Shown here: positions 55,457-63,239 of the stretch, piece by piece
Layout of the letters: every line of letters begins with the position of its first letter
Numbering within the stretch: the first letter of the stretch is position 1
Assembly: GCF_048820895.1 (NCBI RefSeq)
Contig: NZ_JBMERQ010000001.1
Location: 434,001-498,000 of the forward strand
DNA: 64,000 bases
From: Cribrihabitans_A neustonicus
GTDB taxonomy: Bacteria; Pseudomonadota; Alphaproteobacteria; Rhodobacterales; Rhodobacteraceae
Reading direction: 5' to 3'
Made by a program: the position numbers and the translations under genes
The notes under the pieces: generated by a model
Seen by the model: the letters and a program-made list of their open reading frames with translations, nothing else
The model's database searches: none
Told to the model about the DNA's origin: nothing

Positions 55457-56992
55457 ATGGCACGCAAGGTCAAAGCCTCCTACGGCATCCTGCGGCTGCC
55501 CTTATTCCTGCTTCTCTGGGGCGCCGCCTCTCTGGCGATGTGGGTGCCCGCCACCCATGCGCTGGTGCAGGACGACCACCACGCCGCGCAGAGCTTCTTC
55601 TTCGCCGGCCTCGGCGGGCTGGTGCTGGTGGGGCTGACCGGCCTCTCGCTTGGAAATCGTGTCCCGCGCTACGGTATGCCAGGGCAGCTGCTGTCGCTCC
55701 TCGCGGCCTTTGCGGTGCTGCCGCTGTTTCTTGCGGTGCCGGTGTACGAGGCGATGGTGAACACCCGGTTCCTGAATGCCTATTTTGACATGGTGAGCGC
55801 TATCACCACCACCGGCGCGGATGTGTTCAACGACCCCGCCCGCCTGTCGCCCAGCGTGCACCTGTGGCGGGCGATGGTGGGCTGGATGGGCGGCCTGCTG
55901 ATGTGGATCGCCGCCTCCGCGGTGCTGGCGCCGATGTCGCTGGGCGGCTTTGAGGTCACCGCAAAGGGGGTGCCGGGTGGCGGCACGGGCCTGCCCGCTG
56001 AGATGCAGAAGGCGGATCCGCGCCGGCAGCTGGTGCTGGTGTTCCGGACCCTGGCGCCGGTCTACTGCGGGCTGACGCTGGTGCTGTGGCTCCTCCTGAT
56101 GATGACGGGCGAGCGGGCGCTGGCAGGGCTGGGCCACGCGATGTCAGTCATGGCGACCTCGGGAATTTCCGCCACCGGCGGGGTGCAGAACGCCGCAAGC
56201 GGCATCCCGGGCGAGATGGTGATGTTCCTGTTCATGTTCTTCGCGCTGTCACGGCTCACCTTCTCCAGCGATACCGTGACCTCCGGACATGGCCGCCTGG
56301 ACCGCGACCCGGAGTTCCGCACCGGGGTGCTGATCATCCTCAGCGTGCCCGTCGTCCTATTCCTGCGCCATTGGGTTGCCGCCTTCGAGGTCGCGGCCAC
56401 CGCGGACCCCCTTCAGGCGCTGGCGGCATTTTGGGGGGCGCTGTTCACGGTGATGTCTTTCTTGTCGACCACCGGCTTCGAAAGTTCGGAATGGGCCGCG
56501 GCGCAAGAATGGTCCGGGCTGCAGACGCCCGGCATGATCCTTCTGGGGCTTGCGGTCTTTGGCGGCGGTGTGGCCACCACGGCGGGCGGCGTGAAGCTGC
56601 TCAGGGTCTATGCGCTCTACCTCAATGGGCTGCGCGAATTGGAGCGGCTGGTGCATCCGCATTCGGTGAGCGGCGAGGGCGACCGCGCCCGCCGCCTGCA
56701 GAAGAACGGCGCCTATGTGGCGTGGGTCTTCTTTATGCTGTTTGCGCTGTCGCTTGCCGTCATCAGCATTGCGCTGGCGGCGGTGGGCACCAATTTCGAG
56801 CAGTCGATGATCCTCGCTATCGCGGCGCTGTCCACCACCGGGCCCCTGACCGAGGCCGCAGCCAGCGCACCGATCGTGCTCAATCAGCTCACCGATCCGG
56901 CCAAGCTGATCCTCTGCGTCGCGATGGTCGTCGGGCGGCTGGAGACGCTGGCCTTCATCGCGCTCCTGTCGCCCAACCTGTGGCGCAGCTGA
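55457..56992 (+). CDS. trkH: Trk potassium-uptake channel subunit TrkH
   Basis: A 511-aa inner-membrane potassium channel/transporter. Four pore-loop repeats can be followed: SAITTTGADVF, SVMATSGISATGGV, SFLSTTGFESSEW and AALSTTGPLTEAA, each supplying a filter strand; WRAMVGWMGGLLMWIAASAVLAPM precedes the first helix pair. The ATG at 55457 (MARKVKASYG) gives a basic cytosolic N-terminus. It pairs with TrkA, which immediately precedes it. Confidence 0.95.
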   Translation: MARKVKASYGILRLPLFLLLWGAASLAMWVPATHALVQDDHHAAQSFFFAGLGGLVLVGLTGLSLGNRVPRYGMPGQLLSLLAAFAVLPLFLAVPVYEAMVNTRFLNAYFDMVSAITTTGADVFNDPARLSPSVHLWRAMVGWMGGLLMWIAASAVLAPMSLGGFEVTAKGVPGGGTGLPAEMQKADPRRQLVLVFRTLAPVYCGLTLVLWLLLMMTGERALAGLGHAMSVMATSGISATGGVQNAASGIPGEMVMFLFMFFALSRLTFSSDTVTSGHGRLDRDPEFRTGVLIILSVPVVLFLRHWVAAFEVAATADPLQALAAFWGALFTVMSFLSTTGFESSEWAAAQEWSGLQTPGMILLGLAVFGGGVATTAGGVKLLRVYALYLNGLRELERLVHPHSVSGEGDRARRLQKNGAYVAWVFFMLFALSLAVISIALAAVGTNFEQSMILAIAALSTTGPLTEAAASAPIVLNQLTDPAKLILCVAMVVGRLETLAFIALLSPNLWRS

Positions 56993-57117
56993 TCGGGCGG
57001 ATGCCGCTTCTTCGCAATGTTTTTCGGGTGGAATCTGGTTTCAAGTGCGTCCATACTCAAAGGAATCCGGCGCGCTCGCGCATCGCGCGCAGCAAGAAAA
57101 AAGGCGAGATAACAAAA

Positions 57118-57357
57118 ATGGCTTCGGACAGACAGAATCTTCAGGATGCCTTCCTGAATCACGTTCGCAAAACCAAGGTTCCAGTCACAATTTTTCTGAT
57201 CAACGGGGTCAAGCTGCAGGGTGTGATCACCTGGTTCGACAATTTCTGCGTGCTGCTGCGCCGCGACGGACAGTCGCAGCTGGTCTACAAGCATGCGATT
57301 TCGACCATCATGCCGGCCCAGCCGATCAGCCTTTATGAAGGTGAAGACGCCTCTTGA
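57118..57357 (+). CDS. hfq: RNA chaperone Hfq
   Basis: Hfq is the hexameric Sm-like protein that matches small RNAs with mRNAs. The 79-aa protein carries Sm1 (FLNHVRKTKVPVTIFLINGVKLQGVITWFDNFCVLL) and the Sm2 motif LVYKHAISTIMP with the poly-U-binding YKH. The C-terminal tail is very short, as in other alphaproteobacteria. AAGGCGAG lies 10 bases before the ATG. hflX overlaps its stop by one base. With trkAH-hfq-hflX conserved, co-transcription is likely; a 125-bp gap before hfq probably includes its own promoter. Confidence 0.97.
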   Translation: MASDRQNLQDAFLNHVRKTKVPVTIFLINGVKLQGVITWFDNFCVLLRRDGQSQLVYKHAISTIMPAQPISLYEGEDAS

Positions 57358-58628
57358 TGGAGCATGACAGGAAGCAGACCCGGGCCTGGGTTCTGCATCC
57401 GGAAATCAAATCGGACAGCGACCGGCGCGACCCCGGCTTCGCGCTTGAAGAGGCCGTGGCCCTGGCCGCGGCCCTGCCGGATCTGGAGGTCGCGGGCTCG
57501 AACGTGGTGCGCTTGCCCAAGGCCCATCCCGGCATGCTGTTCGGCTCGGGCAAGATCGAAGAGCTAAGCAATATCTTCAAGGCCGAAGAGGTCGAGCTGG
57601 TGCTGATCGACGGGCCGGTTTCGCCGGTGCAGCAGCGCAACCTGGAGAAGGCCTGGAAGGTCAAGATCCTCGACCGGACCGGGCTGATCCTGGAGATCTT
57701 CTCGGACCGCGCGGCCACCCGTGAAGGCGTGCTGCAGGTCGAGATGGCGGCGCTCAGCTACCAGCGCACCCGGCTGGTGCGGGCCTGGACCCACCTGGAG
57801 CGCCAGCGCGGCGGTCTTGGCTTTGTCGGCGGCCCCGGCGAAACCCAGATCGAGGCCGACCGGCGGGCCATCGACGACCAGCTGGTGCGCCTGCGCCGCC
57901 AGCTCGACAAGGTGGTGAAGACCCGCGCGCTGCACCGTGCGTCGCGCGCTAAGGTCCCGTACCCGATTGTCGCGCTGGTGGGTTATACCAACGCCGGCAA
58001 GTCGACCCTGTTCAACCGGCTCACCGGGGCCGAGGTAGTGGCCAAGGACATGCTCTTCGCCACGCTCGACCCGACCATGCGCCGGGTTGAGCTGCCGGAC
58101 GGGCCGGAGATCATTCTCTCCGACACGGTGGGCTTTATCTCGGACCTGCCGACCGAACTGGTCGCCGCCTTCCGCGCCACGCTGGAGGAGGTGCTGGCCG
58201 CCGATGTGGTGCTGCACGTGCGCGACATCAGCCACCCGCAAACCCGCGAGCAAGCCGCCGATGTGGAAGCGATCCTTGCCTCGCTCGGGGTGGAGGAGGA
58301 GCGCGCCCGGATCGAGGTCTGGAACAAGCTGGACCTGTTGCCGGAGGAAGAGGCCGCCGCCCGCCGCGACCGCGCCGAGCGGGAGGAAGGCATCCACGCG
58401 ATCTCGGCTCTCACAGGTGAGGGGCTCGATGCGCTTCTGGCCGACGTGGCGGAGAAACTGCAAGGCGTGCGCCACGAAGAGGTGCTGAGTCTCGCGTTTT
58501 CGCAAGGCAAGCAGCGCGCCTGGCTGTTCCAGCAGGACCTGGTGCAGAGCGAAACCCAGACCGAGGATGGCTTCGAACTCACTGTGCTCTGGACCGAACG
58601 GCAGAAGGCGCAGTACAGGAAGCTGTGA
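57357..58628 (+). CDS. hflX: Ribosome-associated GTPase HflX
   Basis: HflX splits stalled or heat-damaged 70S ribosomes and binds GTP and ATP. The 423-aa protein has the N-terminal HflX domain (HPGMLFGSGKIEELSNIFKAEEVELVLIDGPVSPVQQRNLEKA), the coiled linker ending GGPGETQIEADRRAIDDQLVRLRRQL, and the G domain with P-loop VALVGYTNAGKSTLFN, G3 LSDTVGFISDLP and G4 NKLD. I chose the ATG at 57357, which overlaps the hfq stop by one base (TGATG); a TTG at 57354 is also possible. A strong terminator follows. Confidence 0.96.
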   Translation: MEHDRKQTRAWVLHPEIKSDSDRRDPGFALEEAVALAAALPDLEVAGSNVVRLPKAHPGMLFGSGKIEELSNIFKAEEVELVLIDGPVSPVQQRNLEKAWKVKILDRTGLILEIFSDRAATREGVLQVEMAALSYQRTRLVRAWTHLERQRGGLGFVGGPGETQIEADRRAIDDQLVRLRRQLDKVVKTRALHRASRAKVPYPIVALVGYTNAGKSTLFNRLTGAEVVAKDMLFATLDPTMRRVELPDGPEIILSDTVGFISDLPTELVAAFRATLEEVLAADVVLHVRDISHPQTREQAADVEAILASLGVEEERARIEVWNKLDLLPEEEAAARRDRAEREEGIHAISALTGEGLDALLADVAEKLQGVRHEEVLSLAFSQGKQRAWLFQQDLVQSETQTEDGFELTVLWTERQKAQYRKL

Positions 58629-58659
58629 ACGCTGCACCATTCGGCTCGTGAAATAAGAA

Positions 58660-58687
58660 AGCCCTCCGTTTATGGAGGGTTTTTTTG
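58660..58687 (+). terminator. Intrinsic terminator of hfq-hflX
   Basis: GCCCTCC-GTTTAT-GGAGGG followed by seven T residues, 32 bases after the hflX stop. Confidence 0.93.
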
Positions 58688-58750
58688 TTCGGGCGCGCAC
58701 GGTTTCGGAGCCTTGATGGTTGCTTTCTATGTTATCAGGGAAAGGAGATA

Positions 58751-58916
58751 AGCCGCGCATTGCCGGCGCGCGCGGGGGCGATCCGGACGGGTATGGCTGG
58801 CAGTTTATGTAGGCCAAGTCCGTAGAACCCATCAAGGGAGTCCCGATCCTCAGCCAAATCGCCGCCGCGTGGGCGCGCGCCGGCGATGCGCGGCGGCCTG
58901 CGGCCTTGTTCCGCGC
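58751..58916 (+). repeat. Dispersed intergenic repeat, copy E (reference copy)
   Basis: The best-preserved, 166-bp copy. The left arm (58752-58773) and an inner part of the right arm (58873-58894) are inverted repeats matching at 21 of 22 positions, the odd pair being a possible G-U in RNA. Between them are GGCAGTTTATG, GCCAAGTCCGTAGAAC and GCCAAATCGCCGCCGC. The right end also forms its own hairpin, GCCGCCGCG (58861-58869) with CGCGGCGGC, and finishes CTGCGGCCTTGTTCCGCGC. It lies between the hflX terminator and the 3' end of the acylase gene. No coding potential is credible. Confidence 0.88.
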
Positions 58917-58935
58917 TTTGTGTCGCTGCGACGGC

Positions 58936-61413
58936 TCAATCCCGCGGGCTGATCCGTGTCACCCCCACGGCTGCGGCGCGGGCCAGTTCTTCGTCGAGCG
59001 ACATCGGGATATATTCGCCGCGCCGCCAGAGCTGGGCCATGTCGTCGTAATGGCGGGACAGGAAGTGGCCGGACTGGCCGGTCGACAGGATGAAGACCGA
59101 GCTGTCGGGATCGGCGAAGTCGTAGACCCCGCGGTAGCCCGCCGCGTGCACGTTCTGGAACGGCGCCGGGTCCTTGCCCGAACTGAGGCCGCGCTGAAGC
59201 GTATTGTCGCCGCCGCTGGTGGACTGGCGGATGTTCACGAAAAAGCGCAGAAGCGGCACTTCGCCCAGCACCGGGTGGTCGTGTGTGGCCTCATGCGCGT
59301 CGCCCCAGCGCAGTGATTCCAAGGTGCCGCCATGGTGCTCGGAGATCCAGATCAGCGCATCGTCGAGTGCCAGCCGGGCCATCTCGGCGCAGGTCTCGAC
59401 CGGCGTGCTCTGGCGCACGTCGCACCAGGCGGAGGCGCCATCGACGTCCCGGTAGACGCGCTCGATAAACAGCGGCTCGACATGGGTGAATTCCTTCGCG
59501 AGCGGCCCCAGCTCATCCGTGATCAGCCGGCTTTGCAAGGCGCGCAGCCAGGCCGCGTAGATCAGCGGCTCCGGCAGATGCTCGTTCATCTCGCCATTCC
59601 ACTCCGACAGCAGGGTGAGCGCCTTCTGCCGCCGCCGTTCGGGCGTGCCCTCGGGCGCGGCCTCGCCGGTGAACCAGAGGTCGGCGCCGATCAGCGGCAG
59701 GAGCGCACGGGCGGTAAAGGACACGGTGTCGAGCTGCGCCTCGATAAAGCTGTCGCGGGTATGCACTTCGCGGTCCTGCATCAGCTTTTTCCAGCGGTGA
59801 ATGCGCTGGGTGTCGCCCCAGTCATAGGAGACGTGATCGGGGAAGGGCCGGTCCAGCAGCTTATTGTTGGTATTGCCGAGGATGCCCCCGGCAGGGCTCA
59901 TGAACTCCGGGTTTTCCTCATATGGCGCGCGGCCCTGCCAACGGTTTTCTTGGCGCCAGCCCTGGCTCGGCATCCTGCCTTTGCTGTTGTGGCGGGCGTC
60001 GCGCTGGGGGAAAGCGCCGACCGTCTTCATCGCGATGGTGGTGCGGTCTGCAAGGGTGAGGTTTTGCGAGGGTGCAATGAAGTCCTCTCCGGCAGCGATG
60101 GCTTCTTGCACCGTTGCACTGCGCATCAGATTCAGCGCCGCGGTCATCGAAGTGTCATCGGGGCTGAGCGCAGTCCAGCCTAGCGCCACCACATGGCCGG
60201 GCGGAGTAATGGTCGAGAGGTTGAACAATGAGCCGGGCAGCACCGGGCCGTTGCGGGTCCAGCGCAGGGTGAGGGTGACGGGTGCTGCGCCCTTGATTTC
60301 GATAATAGAAGGACGGGAAATGAAATCCTCCCAGCCGTCTTCGGTTTTGTACTGCTTGGGGTTTTCCGGATTCAGCTGTTCGATGAACAGGTCCATGTCG
60401 TCCAAATAGGAGGAGGTGACGCCCCAGCCGAGTCTTTCTGAGCGGCCGGTAATCACCGCGGGAATACCGGGGATGGTGCCGCCGATCACCCCGCCGGTGC
60501 CGAGTTCCAGCCGCGCCAGATACCAGATCGCGGGTGCGCTGAGGCCGAGGTGCGGGTCGTTGGCCAGAAGCGTGCCGCCCGCAGCGGAGCGGTCCGGTGC
60601 GGCGGCCCAGGCGTTAGAGGCCCCGCCGAGCCCGCGGGGGGCAAGCGGGAACAGCAGGCTGTTATCTTCGACCGGTGCGGCGCCGGCAACCTGCGTGATG
60701 CCGGGAACCAGGCTGGCGTATTCCGGCAGCGCCGCGACACCTTCGCCCGGTGCATCGGGCAGGATATCCCTGAGCCGGGCCTCATCCTCCAGCGCGAGGG
60801 AAACACGGGCACGCAGGATCTCCCCGTGCATGTGGCCGGAGAGCTGCAGCGCCATCAGCTTCATCACCGCGATGCTGTCGGCGGGCTGCCAGGGGGCGAC
60901 AGGCATGTTGAACAGGAACATTTCCGGCGCGCCCCGTCCAAGCGCATCTTCGTTGATCTCGGTCAGGCGGGCGTTCACTCCTGCGGCATAAGCCTTGAGC
61001 GCGGCGAGCGTCTCGGGCGACTGGTCCTCCACCGATTGCTGCGCCAGCCGGTAGAGCCCGAGGCGGCGCAGGAAGACGTCGGTCTCCACCGTGCGGGGCC
61101 CGAAGATCTCCGACAGGCGGCCTTGGGCGGTGCGGCGCAGGACCGCCATCTGCCACAGCCGGTCCTGGGCGTGGGCATAGCCGAGGCCAAAGTAGACATC
61201 CTCGTCACTGGCGCCGTAGCTGCCGAAGACGTGCGGCACATTGGCATTGTCGCGCACGATCTCCAGCGGCGCCGCGGGGCCGGGCAGGGCGATTTCCTTG
61301 TCATACCCGGGCAGTGATTGCGCGGCGAGGAAATAGGCCAGCGCAAGCGCCAGAACCGAAAGCAGGGTAAGCCCTGCGGCGATGCGCAGGAGCCAGCGGA
61401 AAAGACGTCCCAT
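58936..61413 (-). CDS. Penicillin-acylase-family N-terminal-nucleophile hydrolase
   Basis: An 825-aa Ntn-hydrolase of the family that includes penicillin G acylase and the acyl-homoserine-lactone acylases PvdQ/QuiP. An N-terminal membrane anchor or signal (LLRIAAGLTLLSVLALALAYFLA) precedes the alpha chain (PLEIVRDNANVPHVFG, GYAHAQDRLWQM). Autocleavage is expected before Ser266 in GLGGASNAWAAAP, the beta-chain nucleophile. GGTIPGIPAVITGRSERLGWG and the catalytic-Asn region near LGNTNN follow. The substrate cannot be told between beta-lactam side chains, acyl amides and AHLs. The gene is alone on the minus strand. Confidence 0.92.
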   Translation of the reverse strand: MGRLFRWLLRIAAGLTLLSVLALALAYFLAAQSLPGYDKEIALPGPAAPLEIVRDNANVPHVFGSYGASDEDVYFGLGYAHAQDRLWQMAVLRRTAQGRLSEIFGPRTVETDVFLRRLGLYRLAQQSVEDQSPETLAALKAYAAGVNARLTEINEDALGRGAPEMFLFNMPVAPWQPADSIAVMKLMALQLSGHMHGEILRARVSLALEDEARLRDILPDAPGEGVAALPEYASLVPGITQVAGAAPVEDNSLLFPLAPRGLGGASNAWAAAPDRSAAGGTLLANDPHLGLSAPAIWYLARLELGTGGVIGGTIPGIPAVITGRSERLGWGVTSSYLDDMDLFIEQLNPENPKQYKTEDGWEDFISRPSIIEIKGAAPVTLTLRWTRNGPVLPGSLFNLSTITPPGHVVALGWTALSPDDTSMTAALNLMRSATVQEAIAAGEDFIAPSQNLTLADRTTIAMKTVGAFPQRDARHNSKGRMPSQGWRQENRWQGRAPYEENPEFMSPAGGILGNTNNKLLDRPFPDHVSYDWGDTQRIHRWKKLMQDREVHTRDSFIEAQLDTVSFTARALLPLIGADLWFTGEAAPEGTPERRRQKALTLLSEWNGEMNEHLPEPLIYAAWLRALQSRLITDELGPLAKEFTHVEPLFIERVYRDVDGASAWCDVRQSTPVETCAEMARLALDDALIWISEHHGGTLESLRWGDAHEATHDHPVLGEVPLLRFFVNIRQSTSGGDNTLQRGLSSGKDPAPFQNVHAAGYRGVYDFADPDSSVFILSTGQSGHFLSRHYDDMAQLWRRGEYIPMSLDEELARAAAVGVTRISPRD

Positions 61414-61528
61414 CAGCGGCAGAAGTCCTCAGGTAATGGTTGCGGTCCGTTGCAGGGTGATTGCGCCCGGCGGCGCGGCTGCTAGGGTTGGCCGCAACAT
61501 ATGCGAAGACGGAACAGGGGAAAAGCAA

Positions 61529-62401
61529 ATGGCGAAACTGGCGTTTCTGGGGCTGGGGGTGATGGGCTATCCGATGGCCGGGCATCTCGCGGCGGCGGGC
61601 CATGAGGTCACCGTCTACAACCGCACTGAATCCAAGGCGCGCAAATGGGTCGGGGAGCACAAGGGCGGCTTTGCGGCAACGCCGCGGGCAGCAGCCTCGG
61701 GTGTGGAGATAGTGATGGCCTGTGTCGGCAATGACGATGATTTGCGCGCGGTCTGCCTTGGCCCGGACGGGGCCTTTGCCGGCATGGCAAGGGGCAGTAT
61801 ATTCGTCGATCACACCACGGTGTCGGCCAAGGTTACACGCGAGCTTTATGCGGCGGCCGCAGAGCGCGGAATCGCTTTTGTCGACGCGCCGGTCTCGGGC
61901 GGCCAGGCGGGGGCGGAAAATGGTGTTCTGTCCGTGATGTGCGGCGGCGATGAGGAAGCCTTTGAAGCGGTGTCGCCCGTGATCGATGCCTATGCCAAAA
62001 TTTGCCGCCGCCTCGGCGGGAGCGGCGCCGGGCAGCTGGCCAAGATGTGCAACCAGATTGCAATTGCAGGCCTTGTGCAGGGGCTGAGCGAAGCGCTGCA
62101 TTTCGGTGAGAAGGCGGGTCTGGACGGGCGCGCGGTGGTCGAGGTGATCAGCCAGGGCGCGGCGGGCAGCTGGCAGATGGTGAACCGGCACGAATCCATG
62201 CTGGATGACCAGTTTGAACACGGTTTCGCAGTCGATTGGATGCGCAAGGATCTTGGCATCTGCCTGGCGGCGGCGGATGAGGCCGGCGCCAGCCTGCCGG
62301 TCACTGCGCTGGTTGATCAGTTTTATAAGGACGTGCAGCGCATGGGCGGCGGGCGCTGGGATACTTCATCCCTGATCAAGCGGCTCCGCGACCTTGGTTA
62401 A
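61529..62401 (+). CDS. Beta-hydroxyacid dehydrogenase (3-hydroxyisobutyrate dehydrogenase family)
   Basis: A 290-aa NAD(P)-dependent oxidoreductase. The Rossmann motif is FLGLGVMGYPMAGHL (residues 6-20) with NRT at the end of the second strand (residues 31-33), which favours NADP. Substrate motif FVDAPVSGGQAGAENG and catalytic Lys172 in GAGQLAKMCNQ are present. Closest family types are 3-hydroxyisobutyrate dehydrogenase, tartronate semialdehyde reductase and GLYR-like succinic-semialdehyde reductases; the exact substrate is undecided. GGGGAAAAG precedes the ATG, and a hairpin terminator follows. Confidence 0.93.
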   Translation: MAKLAFLGLGVMGYPMAGHLAAAGHEVTVYNRTESKARKWVGEHKGGFAATPRAAASGVEIVMACVGNDDDLRAVCLGPDGAFAGMARGSIFVDHTTVSAKVTRELYAAAAERGIAFVDAPVSGGQAGAENGVLSVMCGGDEEAFEAVSPVIDAYAKICRRLGGSGAGQLAKMCNQIAIAGLVQGLSEALHFGEKAGLDGRAVVEVISQGAAGSWQMVNRHESMLDDQFEHGFAVDWMRKDLGICLAAADEAGASLPVTALVDQFYKDVQRMGGGRWDTSSLIKRLRDLG

Positions 62402-62428
62402 GGTGCGCCGGATAACGTTCTGAAAGAA

Positions 62429-62454
62429 ATGGCCTTTCCTTCGGGAAAGGCCAT
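62429..62454. terminator. UUCG-loop hairpin after the dehydrogenase gene
   Basis: ATGGCCTTTCC-TTCG-GGAAAGGCCAT is a perfect 11-bp stem with a stable UUCG-type loop 27 bases after the stop. The following bases (GCTTCC) are not a T-tract; on the minus strand it is followed by TCTTTC. It may serve both convergent genes. Confidence 0.65.
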
Positions 62455-62514
62455 GCTTCCGGCAGGGATGTTTTGGCCGAGAGGAAACGAGGACGCGCCT
62501 GCTTCCGTCCGCCG

Positions 62515-63090
62515 TCAGGGGATGATGCGGGTGTATTTGGTGCCTTCCAGCGTGGCGCCGACCCGGAGGCCGGCCTGGCCGAAGACTACTGCCAGCACCG
62601 GCGAGGTGAGCGTGTTGGTGTCGGCGGTAAGTGCATTGCCTTCGTCGCGCACCACATACTCTACGTCGGCGCCAGCCGCCCAGCCGGAGGACCGGCGGAA
62701 ACCCGCGAGTGCGTCCTCTGTCATGAAGAACAGCACGTGGGCATATTGCTGGGCACCGATTTGCAGCCCTGCGTTGCCCTTCACCGTGGAGTAATAGTCC
62801 ACGGTCACGCCATTGATGCGCAGCGCGCCGCGGCCGTAGGCGCCGCCGAAGACAAAGCCTGCTTCGGTCACCAGCGGCATCACCAGCATGGCAGTGGCTT
62901 TTTCAGCCAGCGTCACGGTATTGGGGTAGCGGCTGTACATCTGGTTCAGAGTGGCATCGACCCGGGCGTCGATGGTGGCGGCGTTGTTGTTGCCTACGCC
63001 ATTGCCGCAGGCGGCGGTGACGCCGGCACCGGCCAGCGCGCCAAGCGCAAAGCTGCGCCGGGTCAAACGGGAAGAGGAAATTCTGCTCAT
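62515..63090 (-). CDS. SYLF/Ysc84-domain exported protein, putative Tat lipoprotein
   Basis: A 191-aa protein of the lipid-binding SYLF (Ysc84) family. The N-terminus has a twin-arginine motif, TRRSFALGALAGAG (Arg11-Arg12), and a possible lipobox VTAAC with Cys28. The mature part holds AEKATAMLVMPLVTEAGFVFGGAYGRGAL, VDYYSTVKGNAGLQIGAQQYAHVLFFMTEDAL and the C-terminal GLRVGATLEGTKYTRI, which define the domain. Bacterial SYLF proteins (BPSL1445-like) are periplasmic or envelope-attached and bind phospholipids; the role here is unknown. It is upstream, on the same strand, of nothing closer than hemB. Confidence 0.88.
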   Translation of the reverse strand: MSRISSSRLTRRSFALGALAGAGVTAACGNGVGNNNAATIDARVDATLNQMYSRYPNTVTLAEKATAMLVMPLVTEAGFVFGGAYGRGALRINGVTVDYYSTVKGNAGLQIGAQQYAHVLFFMTEDALAGFRRSSGWAAGADVEYVVRDEGNALTADTNTLTSPVLAVVFGQAGLRVGATLEGTKYTRIIP

Positions 63091-63239
63091 GTCTCAGGGG
63101 CCTGTAATGAGTTGCGGACGGGGCCGGTTTGCTCCGGCTCTGGCGGTGGTATACGCGGAAAACCGCTGCCTGTCATCCGCCGTGACGGGCGCGCGGCGGC
63201 TTCCCGCTGAAAAACCCTTGCGTCTGTGCAAAGTCGGCT

